DNA from: an uncultured Pseudomonadota bacterium
Lineage (GTDB): Bacteria > Bdellovibrionota_B > Oligoflexia > Oligoflexales > Bog-1112
Direction: 5' to 3'
DNA length: 8,717 nt
Assembly (NCBI GenBank): GCA_937896265.1
Contig: CALBMD010000179.1
Span: forward strand, 1-8,717
In this document: piece after piece, positions 6,945-8,717 of the stretch
Position numbering within the stretch: the first letter of the stretch is position 1
Layout: every line of letters starts with the position of its first letter
Notes under the pieces: generated by a model
What the model saw: only the letters and a program-made list of their open reading frames with translations
Databases searched by the model: none
Told to the model about the DNA's origin: nothing
Program-made: the position numbers and the translations under genes

Positions 6945-6982
6945 TCTCCTTATTTATCGTATCGTTACGATAAATAAGGAGA
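6945..6982. repeat. Perfect 17-bp inverted repeat, 4-base loop
   Basis: Left arm 6945-6961 (TCTCCTTATTTATCGTA) and right arm 6966-6982 are exact reverse complements around TCGT. No T tract follows on either strand, so it is not a standard intrinsic terminator. It lies 14 bp upstream of the orphan minus-strand Shine-Dalgarno. Ten-base inverted repeats TCTAAATTCT (6888-6897) and AGAATTTAGA (7014-7023) enclose it, giving a ~136-bp unit that could be a small miniature element; that pairing may be chance in A+T-rich DNA. Confidence 0.85.
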
Positions 6983-7093
6983 CTTCAGAACAAAACATAT
7001 GATGAGATTGAGTAGAATTTAGAAATTTGGATATCCAAAATCAACAGGTTATCAGGACGCTTTGTCATAGATGTTCCTAGCGTCTGAAAATAT

Positions 7094-7124
7094 GACCGTC
7101 TTTCGCATCGGGTTGCGATCGGTC
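7094..7124. repeat. Nested inverted repeat next to the palindromic repeat
   Basis: GACCG (7094-7098) pairs with CGGTC (7120-7124), and inside it TCGCA (7103-7107) pairs with TGCGA (7114-7118). It directly adjoins the left part of the interrupted G+C-rich repeat and shares its TCGCATCGG-like wording, so it may be a diverged relative. The role is unknown. Confidence 0.4.
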
Positions 7125-7149
7125 ACCAGCCGTCGTGGTCGCACCGGCC
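7123..7149. repeat. G+C-rich palindromic repeat, copy A, left part (split by the IS)
   Basis: Bases 7123-7147 match 8667-8691 of the intact downstream copy at 23 of 25 positions (differences C/T at two sites). The match stops where the insertion sequence begins; the remainder of this copy resumes at 8584. The last 13 bases (7137-7149) form the left target duplication. Confidence 0.8.
7137..7149. repeat. Left target-site duplication of the IS, 13 bp, imperfect
   Basis: GGTCGCACCGGCC here versus GGCCGCATCGGCC at 8584-8596: 11 of 13 identical, both differences transitions. A duplication of this size is within the 11-13 bp range known for IS4 itself. Because the target is palindromic, the exact IS edge could shift by one or two bases. 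Confidence 0.65.
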
Positions 7150-7166
7150 ATATGCGTTAACTTAAG
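7150..7166 (+). repeat. IS left terminal inverted repeat
   Basis: Seventeen bases exactly complementary to 8567-8583. It contains the restriction-like palindromes GTTAAC and CTTAAG. Confidence 0.85.
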
Positions 7167-7211
7167 GTTTGGCGGATAATAATATATTAATTTTGTTGGA
7201 TTTTTTTCGGA

Positions 7212-7259
7212 TGGCCTTTTAATAAAGATTTCGCACTACCAAAACTCCAAAAAAGGCCA
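7212..7259 (+). promoter_or_regulatory. Inverted repeat over the transposase translation start region
   Basis: TGGCCTTTT (7212-7220) and AAAAGGCCA (7251-7259) are exact complements. The right arm covers the only Shine-Dalgarno-like bases (AAAAGG) before the transposase ATG at 7268. In IS10 and IS50, similar leader hairpins block translation from transcripts that enter from outside; the same protective role is inferred here. Confidence 0.4.
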
Positions 7260-7267
7260 ATGCCATA

Positions 7268-8571
7268 ATGAATCAAATCAAAGCCCTACTCCAGTCCTTT
7301 TTTCAGCTGAGCTAATAAATGATACGGCGGTAGGCATAAAGCTGGTTCAAAGAAAAAGAAAATTGTTGCCAATAGAGCTTTTCACTACTTTGCTTTTTTG
7401 GCGGAGTGGAAATATAGATTACGCGGGACTAGCGACCGAGTTTTCTATTAGCTCTGGAGTCGAAGTCTCACCGCAGGCCGTGCTTAAAAAGGTGAAAAAG
7501 GGACCCGCTTTTTTCGCAGCTCTGGCTCATAAGCCTATTGATGCTAGCAAGCTTTTGCATCAATCCAAAGCGATCGATATCGATAATATAGAAGAAATTT
7601 TTTTGGCTGATTCCTCAGTCCTTGGTTTACATTATAGTCTAGCTAAAGACTTTCCAGGGGTGGAACCAAAGGTACAGAAGCAGCTGCCAAGCTACATTTA
7701 TTACATAATCTTTCCCGTCAACAACCGAGTCGAATTGTCGTGACCAATGGTATAACCTCTGACCACTGCGAAAAAGCTGTGCATCTTGCAATAATGTAGC
7801 CAGGAGATTTGATTATTCGAGATCTTGGCTATTTTGAGATAAAAGATTTGCAGGCGATAAAAGAAAAAGGCTGCTATTTCTTAACAAGAATCCCCACTAG
7901 TATCAAGCGTTACACAGGGAAAGATAGTCAACCATTTGATATCTGGGCTAAACTGTCCAGCATTAAAGAAAATCATTTCGAGCAAGATCTAACAGTGAAA
8001 ATAAATCATCAGCTCGAATTGTGGCCATAAAACCCCCGAGCTAAGAGAAAAGAACGAAAAAAAACTGTCAAAAGAGAAGAAACGGCCTTTGAGCCTAGCT
8101 GAAATATTACAGGCACACTGGAATCTTTTCGCAACAAACATGTCAAGCTCGCAAGCGCCTAGAGAAATGGTGCAAAAACTATATGCCTGCCGTTGGCAAA
8201 TTGAGCTGATCTTCAAAGCCTGGAAGTCAAACCTGCACATCAACCAGGTAAAAAGAGCAACAAGCGCGCTAATCGTTTTGGCACTAATTTGGGCAAAGCT
8301 TCTGATCGCAATATTAATGATGCTAGTGCGTAGTATAATCGCGGCAGCAACTGAAAAAGAGATCGGTGTTCTAGCTTGGTATCCAAGGTTTTCAACACAG
8401 CTAGAACGCATTTGGGAACTTCTATGCAGAGCTGATTTCGCTAGCATTGCTGATGTCTTGCTTTGTTTAGGTCTCAAACATTGTCACCAAGGACAACGAA
8501 AAAGGAAAACCAACTTAGCTGATGTAGTAACAAACTGTAATTACAAGGGGAAATACTATGCGCTTGCTTAA
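7268..8571 (+). pseudogene. IS4-family transposase, multiply frameshifted
   Basis: Reassembled protein is about 430 aa, the normal IS4-family length. It starts at ATG 7268 (MNQIKALLQSFF). The frame is lost by one base in a T6 run (7298-7303), resumes through LLPIELFTTLLFW and EIFLADSSVLGLHYSLAKDFPG (first catalytic D, codon 7609-7611), and loses another base at 7669-7670 (CCAAAGG). It continues as GTEAAAKLHLLHN and meets an in-frame TAG at 7797-7799. Then PGDLIIRDLGYFEIKDL gives the second D (7821-7823). One or two further shifts between about 8010 and 8035 lead to LREKNEKKLSKEKK and YACRWQIELIFKAWKS, the family's Y-R-E-K signature with catalytic E at 8203-8205. The stop TAA (8569-8571) lies inside the right inverted repeat. 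The catalytic triad is preserved but no intact product is possible. Confidence 0.9.
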
Positions 8572-8583
8572 GTTAACGCATAT
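8567..8583 (-). repeat. IS right terminal inverted repeat
   Basis: Exact reverse complement of 7150-7166; the transposase stop codon overlaps it. Confidence 0.85.
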
Positions 8584-8609
8584 GGCCGCATCGGCCCGAC
8601 CGGCGTCAG
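8584..8609. repeat. G+C-rich palindromic repeat, copy A, right part
   Basis: Twenty-six bases identical to 8681-8706, 97 bp downstream. The first 13 bases (GGCCGCATCGGCC, 8584-8596) are the right target duplication of the IS. Beyond 8609 the copies diverge, though this one ends in a related GATGATC where copy B has GGTGATC. Confidence 0.85.
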
Positions 8610-8665
8610 CAAGGGGATGATCTTCTGGTCATCACCCTTTGATACCCAATCCACAATGTAATGTC
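8610..8665. other. Spacer between the two repeat copies, with a weak hairpin
   Basis: No gene is visible. GGG-GATGA (8613-8620) can pair with TCATC-A-CCC (8629-8637), with one bulged base, around an eight-base loop. No T tract follows. Otherwise unremarkable. Confidence 0.35.
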
Positions 8666-8711
8666 ATCACCAGCCGTCGTGGCCGCATCGGCCCGACCGG
8701 CGTCAGGTGAT
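8666..8711. repeat. G+C-rich palindromic repeat, copy B, intact hairpin
   Basis: A 46-base imperfect palindrome: ATCACC (8666-8671) with GGTGAT (8706-8711); GCCG (8673-8676) with CGGC (8698-8701); TCG (8677-8679) with CGA (8694-8696); and at the tip GGCCG (8681-8685) with CGGCC (8689-8693), around the loop CAT. Small bulges separate the stems. It is far richer in G+C than surrounding DNA and resembles REP/BIME-like interspersed palindromes in design. The family is not recognised. Confidence 0.75.
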
Positions 8712-8717
8712 CTGTTT

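Larger units (their letters stand above)
7150..8583 (+). mobile_element. Degenerate IS4-family insertion sequence
   Basis: About 1.43 kb, a normal size for IS4-family elements. Perfect 17-bp terminal inverted repeats, ATATGCGTTAACTTAAG at 7150-7166 and its complement at 8567-8583, bound a single broken DDE transposase gene. The identity of the ends continues a few bases outward (to 7145 and 8588), because the target itself is palindromic. Flanking 13-bp imperfect duplications (7137-7149, 8584-8596) mark the insertion point inside a G+C-rich palindromic repeat. The ends look unaltered while the transposase is damaged, so it could only move if a relative elsewhere supplied transposase. Subgroup (IS4 versus IS231) was not determined. 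Confidence 0.85.

Noticed and set aside
7026..7039. 14-bp palindrome TTTGGATATCCAAA
   Set aside because: Perfect, but isolated in non-coding DNA with no start, promoter or repeat partner next to it, so no role is supported.
7055..7084. GACGCT/AGCGTC inverted repeat as a terminator
   Set aside because: Six-base arms around a long loop and no T tract.
6868..7149. Integrated element at tRNA-Cys
   Set aside because: No integrase gene and no second copy of the tRNA 3' end were seen downstream.
7660..7680. Programmed -1 frameshift in the transposase
   Set aside because: CCAAAGG is not a usual slippery heptamer, and an in-frame TAG plus further shifts downstream would still prevent a full protein.
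7123..8711. CRISPR-like array
   Set aside because: Only two true copies, strongly palindromic, with one interrupted by an IS; no regular short spacers or cas genes.

Overview
The window looks like part of a bacterial genome of moderate G+C with compact, mostly minus-strand genes and a strong anaerobic-metabolism signature. Its left end does not fit. The first ~200 bases are visibly A+T-richer and encode a fragment of a mannose-1-phosphate guanylyltransferase whose residues resemble eukaryotic enzymes. This fragment runs into the middle of a bacterial-type gap (GAPDH) gene across about 20 bp that fit both proteins. I cannot name the organism. A symbiont of a protist, or a mixed assembly containing one, would fit but is inference.

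Layout: (1) 1-336: guanylyltransferase fragment abutting the truncated 5' end of gap on the minus strand. (2) 337-603: gap leader with a possible promoter and a perfect 14-bp palindrome. (3) 604-5246, minus strand: a three-gene module transcribed FAD/Fe-S oxidoreductase -> gamma-alpha fused 2-oxoacid oxidoreductase (korA type) -> TPP-binding beta subunit (korB type), with a 4-bp overlap and a 3-bp gap between genes. The first gene uses a TTG start with a strong Shine-Dalgarno inside a potential hairpin. (4) 5300-5953, minus: an unrecognised membrane-anchored protein with TPR-like repeats. (5) 6116-6766, plus: a small TalC-type transaldolase, followed 27 bp later by a complete tRNA-Cys(GCA). 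(6) 6868-7123: non-coding, with a perfect 17-bp inverted repeat next to an orphan minus-strand Shine-Dalgarno/ATG. (7) 7123-8711: a G+C-rich palindromic repeat family. One copy is split by a degenerate IS4-family element and a second, intact copy lies 97 bp downstream of the first copy's right part.

How the genes may work together: the module should decarboxylate a 2-oxoacid (pyruvate, 2-oxoglutarate or a branched-chain or indole acid; the substrate cannot be read here) to an acyl-CoA. Electrons would pass through Fe-S clusters to an FAD/NAD(P)H-binding GltD-like partner that carries its own ferredoxin-like domain. GAPDH and transaldolase add glycolytic and non-oxidative pentose-phosphate functions. 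The transposase needs several one-base corrections plus repair of one stop codon, so the IS is dead, whereas the metabolic genes are intact.
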